Source of the DNA: Lysobacterales bacterium
GTDB lineage: Bacteria; Pseudomonadota; Gammaproteobacteria; Xanthomonadales; Rhodanobacteraceae
Direction of reading: 5' to 3'
Assembly: GCA_017305135.1 (NCBI GenBank)
Contig: JAFKNA010000008.1
Location: forward strand, 1 to 64,000
Length of the DNA stretch: 64,000 nucleotides
The translations under genes were made by a program, and so were the position numbers. The notes below the pieces were generated by a model, which was not told the origin of the DNA, made no database searches, and worked only from the letters and a program-made list of their open reading frames with translations. The first letter of the stretch is position 1. Each line of letters starts with the position of its first letter. Below, piece by piece: positions 1-9,403 of this stretch.

Positions 1-102
1 CCTGGCGTGGAAGCCCATTACCGGGAAACCTACGCGCGGAGAAAACGACGAAAGCAACTGGAGGATGCGCAGCATCGGTTCGCGTTCGCCGCCGCCTGCT
101 AG
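1..102 (+). CDS. Possible 3' end of a gene entering from the left
   Basis: Frame 1 is open from the window edge to a TAG at 100-102 and would encode the last 33 residues of a protein, rich in Arg, Lys and Ala (it contains ARRKRRKQLEDA). The stretch is too short for a family assignment and could be chance in GC-rich DNA. It is listed only because the window edge may cut a real gene. No terminator-like hairpin follows directly. Confidence 0.2.
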   Translation, partial: PGVEAHYRETYARRKRRKQLEDAQHRFAFAAAC

Positions 103-378
103 CAACAACCGTGCCGGACAGCAGTGCGCTTTCGCGGGCATGACGTCGGGACAGGGTGCTGGCCCACTGCAATGCGAGCACTGCACATCGGGGCCAGCTC
201 CCAGACGTAAGCAATTGGAGTGGCCAGCTCGAGTTCCTGACCCGGCGCTTGCTTTCCTGGTGGTCCTTCGTGCGCATTCTTTTTCGCAACGTCGTGACCG
301 GTCAGGCGTGACCACCGGCCCATGCGGTAGCGCGACGGGCTGGCCAAGCTGGGGCATTGCCTTCGTGGGGACTTCCCG
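103..378. other. Non-coding leader upstream of the tricorn gene, with a degenerate palindrome
   Basis: I find no convincing gene here. A sequence close to the 5.2-5.4 kb palindromes lies at 342-361 (GGCCAAGCTGGGGCATTGCC), ending 17 bases before the tricorn start. It keeps the left arm and the TGGG loop but has lost full symmetry. TTCGCGGGCATGAC at 131-144 resembles short motifs scattered between genes in many proteobacteria. The promoter of the next gene must lie in this interval, but no clear -35/-10 pair stands out. Confidence 0.4.
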
Positions 379-3300
379 ATGATCCGCCTTTGCTGGCCGC
401 TCGCGGCCCTGATGCTGTTGACGTGCGGCACCGCGCTGGCGGCGCCCGGCTACTACCGCGAGCCGGCGCTGCACGGCGACACTGTCGTCTTTGTCGCCGA
501 GGGCGATCTTTGGCGCGTGTCGGCCCAAGGCGGGCGCGCGCAGCGCCTGACCACCCATCCGGCAGCCGAGTCGCAGCCGGTGATCTCGCCCGACGGGCGC
601 GAGGTGGCCTTCGTCGCCAGCTACGACGGCGCGCCGGACGTCTACGTCATGCCGCTGGCCGGCGGCGAACCGCGGCGCCTCACCTTCGACGGCAGCCGCG
701 CCTGGCTGTCCGGCTTCTCGCCGCGTGGCGAGATCGTCTACGCCAGCGAGTACCTGGTCGGTCCCGGCATGAGCCGCGCGCTGCGCAGCGTCGATCCCGC
801 CAGCGGCGCCATCCGCGACCTTCCGCTGGCCGACGCGCGCGAACTGGTGTTCGATGGCGACGGCAGCAACGCCTGGTTCACCCGTTTTGGCTTGGCGGTG
901 TCCGGCGACAACGCGCGCGGCTATCGCGGCGGCGCAATGGCGCAGCTCTGGCGCTGGGCGCCGGGTACGAATGCCGAGGCGACGCGCCTTGCCGCGGACT
1001 GGAATGCCAACCTCAGCCAGCCGATGGCCTGGCAAGGCCATCTCTACGTGGTGAGCGACGCCGACGGCAGCGCCAATCTCTGGGCGATGGACGGCGACGG
1101 CGGCAACCGCCGCCAGCTCACCGTGCACAAAGACTTCGACGTGCGCGGCGCACGCCAGGACGGCGGTCGCATCGTCTACCAGCTCGGCGCCGACCTGCAC
1201 CTCTACGACATCGCCGAAGGCCGCGACCGCGTCCTCGACGTCTCGCTGGATTCGGATTTCGTGCAGCGCCGCGAGCGCTTCCTCGGCGAGCCGCTGAAGT
1301 ACCTCACCAGCGTCCACATCGATGCCGGCGGGGAGCGTGTGGCGCTCACCGCGCGCGGCGAGGCGATCCTCGCCGGCACCGGGGCACTGCGCCGCGTGGC
1401 CCTCGCCGCGCCCGCCCATGCACGCCTGCGCGAGGCGGTGCCGGCGGCCGACGGCCAATCGGTGTTCGCCATCACCGACGTCGATGGCAGGAGCGAGATC
1501 CGCCAGTACCCCGCCGACGGCTCGCCGGCGGCCAGGCTGCTGCTCGCCGACGAAGGCGCGTACCTCTGGCGCCTGTGGTCCTCGCCCGACGGACGCTGGC
1601 TCGCCTACGCCGACAAGCGCGCGCGGCTGTCGCTGCTCGACCTCAAGGGCGGCAAGCGCCGGACGATCGACGAATCGCCGCATGGCGATGATGATGCCTA
1701 CGGCGACGTCGCCTGGTCGGCCGACGGACATTACCTCGCCTGGTCGCGCCCCGATTCCGCGCGGCAGATGCCGCAACTGCTGCTGGCCGAGGCTGCCACC
1801 GGACAGAGGGCGGTGCTGACCACCGACCGCTACGAATCCTTCGACCCGGCCTTCTCGCCGGACGGCCAGTGGCTGTATTTCCTCTCCAACCGCCGCTTCG
1901 CGGCCACCCCCGGGGCGCCCTGGGGCGACCGCAACATGGGGCCGCTGCTCGACAGGCGCACCCAGGTCTACGCGCTGGCACTGCAGAAGGGGCTCCGCTT
2001 CCCGTTCCAGCCAGTCGACGAACTCACGCCAGCGGAATCCGGCAAGGACGACGGCAAGGCGGACAAGCCACTGCCGCGGGTCGATTTCGACGGCCTTGCC
2101 GCGCGCCTCTTCGAGGTGGATCTGGAGCCCGGCAACTACGACCACCTCGCCGCACACGCCGAGCGGCTGTACCTGATGGCGCGCGAGGCCGGCGCGTGGA
2201 ACAAGGCGGAGCTGCGCACGGTGGCGATCAAGCCGGGCAAGGCCAAGGCCGAGACCTTCATGGACGGCGTCAGGGATTTCCAGCTCGCGGGCAACGGCAA
2301 GCGGGTGATGGTGGTCGCCGCCGGCAAGGGCGGCGCGGCCGGCGACGTGCTGCTCTTCGACGCCACCGCCAAGGCCGCTTCCAACACCAGCGAGGCCAAG
2401 GTCAACGCGGGTGACTGGAAGCTGCGCATCGACCCCGCCGCGGAATGGCGGCAGATGTTCGACGACGCGTGGCGCATGCACCGCGAATTCTCGTTCGATC
2501 CCGCCATGCGCGGCGTCGACTGGGACGGCGTGTACGCGCGCCACCTGCCGCTGCTGGCGCGCGTCAACGACCGCCTGGAACTGGACGACCTGCTCGGCCA
2601 GATGACGTCCGCGCTCGGCATCCTCCACTCGCAGGTGCGCGGCGGCGAGCTGCGCGCCGATCCGGCGGCGCCGGCACCGGCGTGGCTCGGCGCGCGCCTG
2701 GCCGCCGCCGAGGGCGGCGTGCGCGTCGAGCACATCTACCGCACCGACCCCGAACTCCCGAACGAACGCGCGCCGCTGGCGCGGCCGGGCGTGGACATGC
2801 AGGATGGCGACCTCATCAGCGCCGTCAACGGCCGGCCGGTGGCGACGCCCGCCGACGTGGCGCGGGCGCTGCGCACCCTGGCCGAGCAGCAGGTGCTGCT
2901 CGACGTGCGCCGCGCCGGCCAGGCGCGCCGGGTGGTTGTCAAGCCCGTGGCGCCCGAGCGCGAGGCGATGCTCCGCTACGGCGACTGGACGCGCGGCAAC
3001 CTCGCCCGGGTCGAGGCGGCCGGTGGCGGGCGGCTCGGTTACCTGCATCTCTACGCCATGGGCCCGAACGACATCGCCAGCTTCGCGCGCGAGTTCTACG
3101 CCCAGTACGACCGCGACGGCCTCATCGTCGACGTGCGCCGCAACCGCGGCGGCAACATCGACAGCTGGGTCATCGAGAAGCTGCTGCGCCGCGCCTGGGC
3201 GTTCTGGCAGCCGGCGCACGGCGCGCCATCGACCAACATGCAGCAGGCCTTCCGCGGCCACCTGGTGGTGCTGGCCGACGAGTTCACCTATTCCGATGGC

Positions 3301-3654
3301 GAGACCTTCACCGCCGGCGTGAAGGCGCTGAAGCTGGGACCCGTGGTCGGCGCGCGCACCGCGGGCGCCGGCATCTGGCTCTCGGACCGCAACCGCCTCG
3401 CCGACAACGGCCTCGCCCGCGTCGCCGAGACCGGCCAGTTCGACGTGACGGGCCGCTGGTTGATCGAGGGCCGCGGCGTGACGCCGGACATCCCGGTGGA
3501 GAACCTGCCGCTTGCCACCGCGCAGGGCGGCGATGCCCAGCTCGCCGCCGCCATCGCGTACCTGCAGCGGCGCCTGAAGGAATCACCGGTGCCGCCGCTC
3601 CGCGCCCAACCCATCCCGCCGGTCGGCGTGCCCGCGCACGATGGCAGCCCATGA
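379..3654 (+). CDS. Tricorn-type S41 family peptidase, exported
   Basis: A 1091-residue protein with a Sec signal peptide (hydrophobic residues 5-21, likely cleavage after ALA). Two beta-propeller regions of WD/PD40-type repeats follow, with recurrent SPDG motifs at about residues 30-310 and 345-520. Next come a core domain, a PDZ domain (about 755-860) and a C-terminal S41 (tail-specific) protease domain. The candidate nucleophile is Ser972 in YSDGE, the histidine is His750 in LHS, and a Glu lies in IEGRGVTPD. Archaeal tricorn has Ser-His where this protein has Leu-His, so one oxyanion-region residue differs. The length is near that of tricorn (about 1070). The role is probably degradation of oligopeptides in the periplasm. 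The gene is monocistronic and faces the MFS gene across a REP pair. Confidence 0.9.
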   Translation: MIRLCWPLAALMLLTCGTALAAPGYYREPALHGDTVVFVAEGDLWRVSAQGGRAQRLTTHPAAESQPVISPDGREVAFVASYDGAPDVYVMPLAGGEPRRLTFDGSRAWLSGFSPRGEIVYASEYLVGPGMSRALRSVDPASGAIRDLPLADARELVFDGDGSNAWFTRFGLAVSGDNARGYRGGAMAQLWRWAPGTNAEATRLAADWNANLSQPMAWQGHLYVVSDADGSANLWAMDGDGGNRRQLTVHKDFDVRGARQDGGRIVYQLGADLHLYDIAEGRDRVLDVSLDSDFVQRRERFLGEPLKYLTSVHIDAGGERVALTARGEAILAGTGALRRVALAAPAHARLREAVPAADGQSVFAITDVDGRSEIRQYPADGSPAARLLLADEGAYLWRLWSSPDGRWLAYADKRARLSLLDLKGGKRRTIDESPHGDDDAYGDVAWSADGHYLAWSRPDSARQMPQLLLAEAATGQRAVLTTDRYESFDPAFSPDGQWLYFLSNRRFAATPGAPWGDRNMGPLLDRRTQVYALALQKGLRFPFQPVDELTPAESGKDDGKADKPLPRVDFDGLAARLFEVDLEPGNYDHLAAHAERLYLMAREAGAWNKAELRTVAIKPGKAKAETFMDGVRDFQLAGNGKRVMVVAAGKGGAAGDVLLFDATAKAASNTSEAKVNAGDWKLRIDPAAEWRQMFDDAWRMHREFSFDPAMRGVDWDGVYARHLPLLARVNDRLELDDLLGQMTSALGILHSQVRGGELRADPAAPAPAWLGARLAAAEGGVRVEHIYRTDPELPNERAPLARPGVDMQDGDLISAVNGRPVATPADVARALRTLAEQQVLLDVRRAGQARRVVVKPVAPEREAMLRYGDWTRGNLARVEAAGGGRLGYLHLYAMGPNDIASFAREFYAQYDRDGLIVDVRRNRGGNIDSWVIEKLLRRAWAFWQPAHGAPSTNMQQAFRGHLVVLADEFTYSDGETFTAGVKALKLGPVVGARTAGAGIWLSDRNRLADNGLARVAETGQFDVTGRWLIEGRGVTPDIPVENLPLATAQGGDAQLAAAIAYLQRRLKESPVPPLRAQPIPPVGVPAHDGSP

Positions 3655-3694
3655 TCACCCGGGCCATAAGCCCTCCGAGGCGCAGGAATCAATC

Positions 3695-3768
3695 TGTGGG
3701 AGCGGCTTCAGCCGCGATGCTTCTGCTCCGGAGCGAGGGAAAGCATCGGGACTGAAGTCACTCCCACA
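3695..3768. repeat. Inverted pair of REP elements (BIME-like)
   Basis: The left copy at 3695-3722 reads TGTGGGAGCGGCTTCAGCCG and continues CGATGCTT. The right copy at 3741-3768, read on the minus strand, starts TGTGGGAGTGACTTCAGTCC and ends CGATGCTT. The two subtypes differ inside the small stem by paired changes (CGGCTTCAGCCG against TGACTTCAGTCC). The pair lies between the convergent tricorn and MFS genes, so it could also form a transcription-stopping structure. Such elements are common in Xanthomonadales and pseudomonads and are thought to be mobilised by RAYT transposases. Confidence 0.85.
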
Positions 3769-3798
3769 ACGCGCCCCCAAGTCCTTGGCATCGCATCT

Positions 3799-5034
3799 TC
3801 AATCCCGCGGGCGCGCCTCAGCGGCCTCGCGATGGAGATCCAGCGCGCTCGGCGTGGTGGTGACCATCGGCATGAAGCTGTTGTCCTCGGTCACCTCGCG
3901 CGCGCGGCGTGCGTGGCGGTACAGCGCGTAGGCGGCGAGCGCGCCGGCGAGCACGGCGAACCAGGCGAACAGGAACTGCGCCCCGGCGCGTTCCATCAGC
4001 GTGCCGGCGAGGAGCGGCCCGAGCGCCGAGCCGATGCCGTTGACCAGCAGCACGGTGCTGGACGCAGACACCAGTTGGTCGCGTTCGACGTAATCGACCA
4101 GGTGCGCCACCGCGATCGGATACAGCGCGAAGCTCATGCCGCCGAAGGCGAACACCAGCACCAGCATCGCGACCTGGCCACCGCCCGGGAACCACAGGTT
4201 GAGGATGGCCGCGGCCGCCGCCACGAAGCTGATCAGGGCCAGCGCGAGGCGCCGGTCGATGCGGTCGGAAAAGCGCCCGAGCGGCCATTGCAGCGCCACG
4301 CCGCCGGCGATGGCGACGGTCATGTAGGTGCCAACCGCCGCCGCGTCGAGGCCGCGCGACACGGCATAGAGCGGCAGCAGGCCCCACAGCGCGCCGAGCA
4401 TCAGGCCCGACACCAGCGAGGCCGCCAAGGCGGTCGGCGCCGCCCGCCATAGGCGGCGCAGTTGCGGCCGCGAGCCAGGCTGCATCGCCGGCTGCCGCTG
4501 CGCGGCGAGGCTGACCGGCAGGCCCGCCGCGCAGAACAGGATCGCCACCACGCAGAACAGGACCACCGCCGCGCTGCCGACGTGCAGGAACTGCTGCGAG
4601 GCGGCGCCGGCGCCGAGGTTCAGCATCATGTAGATCGCGAATACCGAGCTGCGGTGGGCCGGTGCGGCGGCGGCGTTCAGCCAGCTCTCGATGATGGTGT
4701 AGAGCCCGACCAGCAGCAGTCCCTGCAGCAGGCGCAGCAGCAGCCACAGGGCGTAGGCCGAACCGATCGCCTGCAGCAGTACGACGATCGCCACCGCGGC
4801 GGTCAGGAACGCGAAGGCGCGGATGTGGCCGATGCGGTGGATCAGCATCGGCACGGTCCAGGTGCCGGCGAGGAAACCGGCGTAATAGGCCGAGGTCAGC
4901 AGGCCGATCATCGCCACCGGAAAGCCGAGCGCTTCGCCGTGCAGCGCCACCAGGGTGTGCAGGAGGCCGACCCCGCCGAGCAGGAACACGGTGGCGGCGA
5001 GGAGCGGCGTAGTGGAGCGAAGGCTGGACAGCAT
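3799..5034 (-). CDS. MFS transporter (YcaD-like)
   Basis: A 411-residue, strongly hydrophobic protein with about 12 predicted membrane helices. The loop between helices 2 and 3 reads HRIGHIRAF, in place of the usual MFS motif GxxxDRxGRR, and a similar GRFSDRIDRR follows helix 8. The family (CynX/YcaD-like major facilitator) moves small solutes across the inner membrane, and the substrate cannot be read from sequence. The N-terminus starts directly with a hydrophobic segment, as expected. The gene stands alone, with a repeat cluster behind it. Confidence 0.85.
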   Translation of the reverse strand: MLSSLRSTTPLLAATVFLLGGVGLLHTLVALHGEALGFPVAMIGLLTSAYYAGFLAGTWTVPMLIHRIGHIRAFAFLTAAVAIVVLLQAIGSAYALWLLLRLLQGLLLVGLYTIIESWLNAAAAPAHRSSVFAIYMMLNLGAGAASQQFLHVGSAAVVLFCVVAILFCAAGLPVSLAAQRQPAMQPGSRPQLRRLWRAAPTALAASLVSGLMLGALWGLLPLYAVSRGLDAAAVGTYMTVAIAGGVALQWPLGRFSDRIDRRLALALISFVAAAAAILNLWFPGGGQVAMLVLVFAFGGMSFALYPIAVAHLVDYVERDQLVSASSTVLLVNGIGSALGPLLAGTLMERAGAQFLFAWFAVLAGALAAYALYRHARRAREVTEDNSFMPMVTTTPSALDLHREAAEARPRD

Positions 5035-5242
5035 GCGCAGACAAATCGGCTAGGGCAGCGCACCGACGGGTGGCCGCGAGCAGGAAAACCCGGACTGCCA
5101 TGAGCGAGGCGCCGTGGGGCGCGGCAGGCTGATGGCGCAGGCACGGCAGCATATCGTGCAACGCAGCAATTGGCGCTGAACCGCGAGCCAGCGGGCCGAT
5201 CACGTAGTGACGTCGGGGGCGAGTGTTGCCGATCGCCGGACC

Positions 5243-5401
5243 GGCCAAGCTGGGGCTTGGCCATTCCCAGCTGCGGGGCCTTTCGCACGACGCCGGGCGC
5301 CACGGCGCGACTCCGGGAGCGGCCGAGCCCCAGCTCGGCCCAACCCCAACGCCGCGGCACACCGCGAGCCAGCCGAACAACGGCCAAGCTGGGGCTTGGC
5401 C
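5243..5401. repeat. Cluster of three palindromic repeats in a 442-base gene-free gap
   Basis: Identical 20-base palindromes GGCCAAGCTGGGGCTTGGCC lie at 5243-5262 and 5382-5401, both followed by ATTCCC. Midway, at 5321-5340, is the variant GGCCGAGCCCCAGCTCGGCC: the same element in opposite orientation with one base pair changed on both arms, so the 8-bp stem is kept. The rest of the gap (5035-5476), between the MFS and adaptor genes, shows no gene. A degenerate copy lies at 342-361. Compensatory change suggests selection on, or spread of, a hairpin. Confidence 0.8.
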
Positions 5402-5476
5402 ATTCCCGGACATGGGCAATCGGGCGTCGGCCTGGCTCCGACCATCAGTGCGGCGAGCAACTTCGCCGCTTGCCCC

Positions 5477-6481
5477 TCAGTCGCCCACCGCCTCGATGCG
5501 CACGTCCACGCGGAGGCCGATGGGAAGTTCGGCGCCTTCCCCGAGCGCGATATGCGCCTCCAGCGTCTTGCTGTCGCGGCGCTGCGTCGGATCATCGGAG
5601 ATGGCGCGACGTGCGCCCATGCGCCGGCCGACCTCCGATACCTGGCCGGCAAAGCTGCGGCCCGGGAACGCATCGGCGCTGACCGTCGCCGCCGCGCCCA
5701 CCTGCACGCGGCCGATGTCCAGCTCGTCGATGTCGGCGCGCACCATGAGGCGTTGCACGTCACCGACGCTGGCGACCGGTTCGGGTGACAGTGCCGTCAC
5801 CGTCTCGCCGGATTTGAGCCCGCTCTGCAACACCACGCCATCGATCGGCGAACGCACGCGGGTCTTCTCCAGCAGCGCGGCGGCGCGGTCGCGCTCGGCC
5901 CCGGCGGCGGCGAGGACGGCGGCGGCGGCGTCGATCGCCTCCGGGCGGGTGCCGGCGAGGAGCAGGTCGAGCTGCGCCCGCGCGCGCTTCCGCGCGGCGA
6001 CCGCGGTCGCGGCCTGGGTGCGGGCCGTCTCCAGCGCCTCCTCGGAAATGAGCTTGCGCGCCGCCATGCCCTCGCGACGGCGGAGTTCGCTCATCGCCTG
6101 GCGCTCCAGCGCCGCGGCCTCGCTCTCGGCCGCGCGCGCGGCGGCGATGTCCTCGGCGCGCGGGCCGTTCCTGAGCTCGGCGAGGGTGGCGCGGCTCTGC
6201 GCGACCTGCGCTTCGGCCGCGGCCAGCGCCGCGCGCTGCTCGGCATTGTCGAGCTCGGCGAGGAGCTGCCCGGCCGTGACCGCATCGCCTTCCTCGACCA
6301 GCACGCGCTCGACCCGCCCGGTGAGCTGCGGGATCAGCAGGCGTTCCTCGCCGGCCGGCTCGACGATGCCGCCGGCATGGATGTAGCGCCCCGGCGGAGC
6401 GGGTTCGGCCGGCTGCGGCGCGCGCGAGCAGGCGGCGAGCACGCCGGCCAGCAGCAGCGGGGCGAAGAAGGTCAGGCGCAC
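5477..6481 (-). CDS. HlyD/DevB-type membrane-fusion lipoprotein of an ABC exporter
   Basis: A 334-residue periplasmic adaptor. A GTG at 6481 is chosen as start because the protein then opens with a lipoprotein signal (lipobox LAAC) and overlaps the preceding ATPase stop by 10 bases. The order is a first half-barrel (GRVERVLVEEGDAVTAGQ), a long Ala/Glu/Arg-rich coiled coil (about 80-200) and a second half-barrel (SPIDGVVLQSGLKSGETV). This layout matches DevB adaptors that join a DevC permease and DevA ATPase to an outer-membrane channel. No TolC gene is adjacent. The substrate is unknown; DevBCA-type systems export glycolipids or other small molecules. Confidence 0.85.
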   Translation of the reverse strand: MRLTFFAPLLLAGVLAACSRAPQPAEPAPPGRYIHAGGIVEPAGEERLLIPQLTGRVERVLVEEGDAVTAGQLLAELDNAEQRAALAAAEAQVAQSRATLAELRNGPRAEDIAAARAAESEAAALERQAMSELRRREGMAARKLISEEALETARTQAATAVAARKRARAQLDLLLAGTRPEAIDAAAAVLAAAGAERDRAAALLEKTRVRSPIDGVVLQSGLKSGETVTALSPEPVASVGDVQRLMVRADIDELDIGRVQVGAAATVSADAFPGRSFAGQVSEVGRRMGARRAISDDPTQRRDSKTLEAHIALGEGAELPIGLRVDVRIEAVGD

Positions 6482-7182
6482 GGCGCGTCCTCCGCCCGCG
6501 ACCGGCGGGCGAGCCGGCCATCTTCCAGATGCAGCACGCGATCGGCAAATTCCTCCACGCGCGGATCGTGGCTGACGATCAGCAGCGCGCAATCGCGCTG
6601 GTGCGCCAGCGCCTGCATCACGCGCACCACCTCCTGGCCAGTGCGCCCGTCGAGGGCGGCGGTGGGCTCGTCGGCGAGCAGAATGCGCGGCGCACCGGCC
6701 AGCGCGCGGGCGATCGCCACGCGCTGCTTCTGGCCGCCGGAAAGCTCCGACGGGAAGCGTCCGGCCAGTTCGCCGATGCCGAGCTGGGCCAGCAGGCGCG
6801 TGGCTTCCGCCTCGATGTCTTCGCGCGGCACGGCCTTGAGGTCCAGTGCGATGCCGACGTTCTCCCAGGCTTTCAGGGTCGGGAACAGGTTGTAGTGCTG
6901 GAACACGAAGCCGAAGTGGCGCAGGCGCAGCCGGGTCAATTCCTCCAGCGAACGCCCGGCCAGCGATTGGCCGTGCAGCCGCACCGCGCCGCTGCTCGGG
7001 CGCAGCATGCAGCCCATGACCTGCAGCAGCGTGGTCTTGCCCGAACCCGAAGGGCCGAGCAGCAGCGTCACCTCGCCGGCGCGGAGCGCGAGGTCGACGC
7101 CACGCAGCGCCTCGACCGCGGTCGCACCGTGGCCGTAGGTGACGCCGACCGCGGCGAGTTCGAGCAGGGCCTCGCCGCTCAC
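6472..7182 (-). CDS. ABC exporter ATP-binding protein (DevA/LolD-like)
   Basis: A 236-residue nucleotide-binding domain with Walker A GPSGSGKTT, Q-loop FVFQHYN, signature LSGGQKQRVAIARAL and Walker B ILLADEPTAALD. The GTG start at 7182 overlaps the permease TGA (GTGA), pointing to translational coupling. It powers the MacB-type permease encoded just upstream and works with the adaptor downstream. Start choice rests on this overlap and on family length. Confidence 0.9.
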   Translation of the reverse strand: MSGEALLELAAVGVTYGHGATAVEALRGVDLALRAGEVTLLLGPSGSGKTTLLQVMGCMLRPSSGAVRLHGQSLAGRSLEELTRLRLRHFGFVFQHYNLFPTLKAWENVGIALDLKAVPREDIEAEATRLLAQLGIGELAGRFPSELSGGQKQRVAIARALAGAPRILLADEPTAALDGRTGQEVVRVMQALAHQRDCALLIVSHDPRVEEFADRVLHLEDGRLARRSRAEDAPCA

Positions 7183-8333
7183 TGGAACACCATGGTCGGG
7201 TCGATGCGGGTGAGGCGGCGGATCGACACCAGCGCGCCGGCGAGGCACATGAACAGCGTCAGCGCGGCGAGCAGAAGCACGCTCCAGAGCGGCAGCGCCA
7301 TCGCCACGTTGCCGCTGCGGCTGTGGAGGACCAGCAACCCGGTGGCGAGGATGCCGATGCCGAAGCCGAGCGCGGCACTCAGCGCCGCCTGCTTGATGAT
7401 GACGCGGTTGAGGTAGCCGCGGTCGGCGCCGATCGCGCGCAGGGTGGCGTATTCGGCGAGGCGGTCGAGCGTGCTGGCATAGAGCGTCTGGCCGACGATG
7501 ACGATGCCGACCACCAGGCCGAGTGCCGCCGCCAGCAGCAGGGCGGCGCCGGCGCCGGTGGTGATCAGCCAGTAGCGCTGCGCCCGCCGCGCGAACTCGT
7601 CGCGACCGAGCACCTCGACCCACGGCAGGCGTTCGGCCAGCGCATGCCGCACCTCGCCGATGTCGGCGCCGGGCGCCAGCTTCACCAGCAGGTAGGTGGT
7701 CTGGTCCTCCGGAAAGCGCGTGTAGCGCTGCGCCCGCGCGTGCGTGGTGAAGACGAAGGGACTCTGCGTGAAGGTGCGGATGCCGTCGGTGAAGCCGACC
7801 ACGCGGGCGCGCTGGCTGTTGATCTCGACCACCTGGCCGAGTTCGTGCACGCCGAGCTTGTCGCGGTACAGGCGGTCGATGATGACGCCGTCGGCGACGT
7901 GCAGGTCCGCCGGCGAGCCGGCAGCCATGGCCCACGGCCCGCCACGCCCGCTGGCCAGCGGGAAGCCGGTGATGATCACCGACTCGCTGCCGCCATCGGG
8001 TTTGCGCCAGAAGGCGAACTGCACCATGTATTCGTCGACGCTGGCGACGCCGGGCACCGACAGCGCCTCGTAGCGGCGGCGGAGCGGCATGCGGCCGGCG
8101 ATGTCGGCATTGGTGGTGCCGAGCGGCACCACCCACAGGTCGGCGTCGGCATGGTTGACGAGCGTGCTGGCAGTCCGGGCGAAGCCGATCAGGAGGGCGA
8201 ACTGCGCGCCCATCAGCACCACCGAGAAGGCGATGCCGACCAGGGTAGCGATAAGGCGCGTGCGGTCGTGGCTGAGATTGCGCCAGGCCAACAGGCTGGT
8301 GCCGGGCAGCAGCACCGGCGCGGGGCGCCTCAT
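7179..8333 (-). CDS. ABC exporter permease (DevC/FtsX-like)
   Basis: A 384-residue protein with one N-terminal membrane helix (about 28-50), a large periplasmic domain (about 55-260) and three C-terminal helices that make up the FtsX/MacB fold. The last cytoplasmic loop holds LRAIGADRGYLNRVIIKQA, the usual coupling segment to the ATPase. It is first of the three-gene exporter operon; its stop overlaps the ATPase start by four bases. Together the set resembles DevBCA exporters rather than a MacAB pair, in which ATPase and permease are fused. Confidence 0.88.
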   Translation of the reverse strand: MRRPAPVLLPGTSLLAWRNLSHDRTRLIATLVGIAFSVVLMGAQFALLIGFARTASTLVNHADADLWVVPLGTTNADIAGRMPLRRRYEALSVPGVASVDEYMVQFAFWRKPDGGSESVIITGFPLASGRGGPWAMAAGSPADLHVADGVIIDRLYRDKLGVHELGQVVEINSQRARVVGFTDGIRTFTQSPFVFTTHARAQRYTRFPEDQTTYLLVKLAPGADIGEVRHALAERLPWVEVLGRDEFARRAQRYWLITTGAGAALLLAAALGLVVGIVIVGQTLYASTLDRLAEYATLRAIGADRGYLNRVIIKQAALSAALGFGIGILATGLLVLHSRSGNVAMALPLWSVLLLAALTLFMCLAGALVSIRRLTRIDPTMVFQ

Positions 8334-8381
8334 GGCGCGCCTGGCCGCGTGCTGCCGGAGCCCGTGCTCATGGGTGCGCGA

Positions 8382-8846
<465 letters not shown>

Positions 8847-9012
8847 CTAGACTGTTCACCAAGGGACGGGCGCCGAGGGAACGGCGCCGCAGGGAAGCCC
8901 TCAGGCCGGCGGCGGGTTCTGGTATCCGCCGCCGGCCCTCCCAGGGAACGGCCACGGACTGGGCAGCGCGCCGGGATGGCGGGAGAATCGCCTTTCCCAG
9001 CAGGAGCGCGCC

Positions 9013-9270
9013 ATGACCACCATCCAGTCCATCGATCAACTTGCCGAACGGCTCGCCCGCCTGGTGCCGCCCGGCCTGCGCGAGGCCAGGGAAGACCTGG
9101 TCGCCAACATCCGCGCCACCCTGCAGGCGGGACTCGGCAAGCTCGACCTGGTGACGCGCGAGGAATTCGAGGTGCAGCGCAGCGTGCTCCTGGCGACGCG
9201 CGAGAAGCTGGAAGCGCTGGAGGCGCAGGTGCAGGAACTGGAACGGCGCGCGGCGGCAGGCCCCGGCTGA
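9013..9270 (+). CDS. ubiK: Ubiquinone biosynthesis accessory factor UbiK
   Basis: An 85-residue protein of the BMFP (YqiC) family, made of two helices. The N-terminal half carries the amphipathic pattern VPPGLREAREDLVANIR; the C-terminal half is a trimeric coiled coil (EFEVQRSVLLATREKLEALE). UbiK scaffolds the Ubi complex for aerobic ubiquinone synthesis and associates with membrane lipid. Its position between PII and comM is the common xanthomonad arrangement. A plausible ribosome site (CAGGAG) lies just before the ATG. Confidence 0.88.
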   Translation: MTTIQSIDQLAERLARLVPPGLREAREDLVANIRATLQAGLGKLDLVTREEFEVQRSVLLATREKLEALEAQVQELERRAAAGPG

Positions 9271-9403
9271 GCGCCGGCCGCTGGCAAGGACGTCACATGC
9301 GCGGCACACCACCCATCCACACGATTTTCCCGGGAAGTCCGCTGCTCCCTGCAGCTCACCCCAAGGCTGGAGCAGCGGACATCTTTTTCCCCGGACGACC
9401 GGC

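Noticed and set aside
3641-3931. A 96-codon frame across the first REP pair
   Set aside because: It reads through repeat DNA and into the MFS gene on the other strand.
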